DNA of 15,584 nucleotides from a bacterium (lineage in GTDB: Bacteria > JAMCPX01): contig JAJYJX010000041.1 of the NCBI GenBank assembly GCA_021789095.1, positions 1 through 15,584 on the forward strand, read 5' to 3'. The notes beneath the pieces are model-generated. The model worked only from the letters and a program-made list of their open reading frames with translations. It searched no databases and was not told the DNA's origin. Of this stretch, positions 14,553 to 15,584 are shown piece by piece (the first letter of the stretch is position 1; each line of letters opens with the position of its first letter). The position numbers and the translations under genes were made by a program.

Positions 14553-14636
14553 GTCATTCACATGATGCGGAATCCATGGGGTAGTTCTTTGTTTTCATAG
14601 TGGCAGTCTCTGGATTCCAGCTTTCACGGGAATGAC
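14553..14636. repeat. Palindromic MITE-like repeat, copy 2 (diverged)
   Basis: This copy begins GTCATTCACATGATGCGGAA and ends CACGGGAATGAC. The inner pair GGAATCCA and TGGATTCC (8 bases, perfect) flanks a longer centre of about 37 bases. The left arm has lost part of its hairpin, so the copy is older or less constrained than copy 1. It begins eight bases after the GT4 stop and may act as a 3' stem-loop for that gene. Confidence 0.8.
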
Positions 14637-14697
14637 AGAAATAAATGGATCTTAGGATTAAATGAATGAAGGAACTTCTCTTATTGCATTTTTCAGG

Positions 14698-15584
14698 TTA
14701 ATGTTTATCCTTGTTCTTTGAATGTTCATGATCTTCTTTCTCATGCCCCTTTGTTTTGCCTCCAAGCCTGTCTATCAGATACTCTGTGTTGTATTTGAGC
14801 AGTGCATAAGCCTCTGAGGTCAGGTGGCTTTTGTCGCAGTGTCCATGCCCATATCCTTTGTTATTACGATCCATCTTAGATGGAGGAGTAATTCCTTGTT
14901 CGTGTATCTTGTCTTTGTTATCTTTATCATTGCTATCTTTGTCCCCATCATGCTCCTCATGCTCTTTGCAAACATTGTATAAACCTTCAACCTCACCCAT
15001 AAAAGCATAGAGAATATTTACAGTCTGTTTCGCATTTCCGGTTTGCAACTCTGTCATTGCATGGTTAAGCTTTGTATCAAGACTTTGCATAATGCCCATT
15101 TCTTTGTCTTTATCGTCTTCGTCTTTCTCTTCCCCTTTATCTTTCTTATACTCACCTACGGCTTTCTGTACAATCCACCCGAGTTGATAGGACTGCTGCT
15201 TTAAAGAAATAATGTAGTTGAGGAATGTTGTAGCACTAAAGGAGGCTGGCGGAGCTTTGGGCCCTATTGTTTTCCCATGCCATGCGATATTATTATAAAA
15301 CTCTTCTATGTACTCGGGATTGGTAGCCTCTTCCTCAGGAATATCATCCTTTGTCATGATATAGGCTGACTCTGCTTTTGCATATCTTATGGCTGGCAAG
15401 GCTGGAGATGATAATATGAAATCATCAAGGCATTTGCCTGGCAGAAGTCCCTTTACAGGCTCTGCGGGCCATTCGCCATAAGCAGGTGACATAACATTCG
15501 TTTTCTCCCAGAATAAAAAACCTATTGTCCAGCGAGTTGTGACATCAATCGGGAAATATGATTCTTCTGGCATACGTTCTATGC
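14698..15584 (-). CDS. Secreted-type hypothetical protein with split FIMAH-like C-terminal domain (5' end outside window)
   Basis: The open frame continues past the right edge, so only the C-terminal part (295 codons) is visible. A Met at 15573 is probably internal. Numbered from that Met, residues 42-63 (GLLPGKCLDDF, then SSPALPAIR) look like a motif seen in secreted proteins with beta-sandwich anchors. GPKAPPASFSATTFLNYI (104-121) precedes a helix ending LGWI. The C-terminus resembles a FIMAH domain: LDTKLNHAMTELQTGNAKQT (165-184), ILYAFMGEVEGLYN (187-200), then after a long insert LTSEAYALLKYNTEYLIDRL (251-270). The insert (about 201-250) and two other stretches (142-158, 271-291) are Asp/Lys/Glu/His-rich low complexity. 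FIMAH-type domains occur in extracellular enzymes and surface proteins. I cannot name the N-terminal function. Expression signals are outside the window. Confidence 0.65.
   Translation of the reverse strand, partial: IERMPEESYFPIDVTTRWTIGFLFWEKTNVMSPAYGEWPAEPVKGLLPGKCLDDFILSSPALPAIRYAKAESAYIMTKDDIPEEEATNPEYIEEFYNNIAWHGKTIGPKAPPASFSATTFLNYIISLKQQSYQLGWIVQKAVGEYKKDKGEEKDEDDKDKEMGIMQSLDTKLNHAMTELQTGNAKQTVNILYAFMGEVEGLYNVCKEHEEHDGDKDSNDKDNKDKIHEQGITPPSKMDRNNKGYGHGHCDKSHLTSEAYALLKYNTEYLIDRLGGKTKGHEKEDHEHSKNKDKH

Overview
The window reads as a chromosomal stretch from a Gram-negative, probably anaerobic bacterium of the Desulfobacterota/Nitrospirota kind. That placement is an inference. It rests on the mix of families (DUF2079 and GT2/GT4 surface-glycan enzymes, a LarA-like protein, MmgE/PrpD, a ComA-like protein, a HEAT protein next to a receiver) and on short palindromic repeats of the 'gtcattcc...ggaatgac' and 'gtcattgc...' types, which are common in those genomes. 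I see no rRNA, tRNA, CRISPR array, integrase or intact transposase.

Region 1 (1-4.4 kb) is AT-rich (single lines counted by hand give about 28-35% G+C). It holds the 5' part of a DUF2079 membrane protein (minus), a gene-poor 600-base gap with one MITE-like repeat, two convergent GT2 glycosyltransferases, and an AAA_14/DUF4143 ATPase (minus). This looks like the edge of a surface-polysaccharide or glycosylation region.

Region 2 (4.4-8.3 kb) has a LysE-type exporter, then a stand-alone response-regulator receiver with a strong ribosome binding site, then a large HEAT-repeat protein. The HEAT protein's natural start appears to be out of frame by one G. A class-I glutamine-amidotransferase-like C26 hydrolase on the minus strand overlaps the HEAT gene tail to tail.

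Region 3 (8.3-13.3 kb) is richer in G+C (one line at about 65%). It has a NicO/TauE-like membrane protein and a divergent LarA homologue (minus) that lacks two residues of the lactate racemase active site. Next comes a decayed vapBC toxin-antitoxin pair that was not called as a gene, then a tightly coupled two-gene operon of an MmgE/PrpD protein and a ComA/HSA32-like TIM-barrel protein. Together these suggest an uncharacterised 2-hydroxyacid or sulfonate pathway, but the substrate is unknown.

Region 4 (13.3-15.6 kb) holds a GT4/DUF1972 glycosyltransferase bracketed by two copies of the same palindromic repeat. It ends with the C-terminal part of a secreted-type protein (minus, 5' end beyond the window) that has a FIMAH-like domain split by a charged, His-rich insert.
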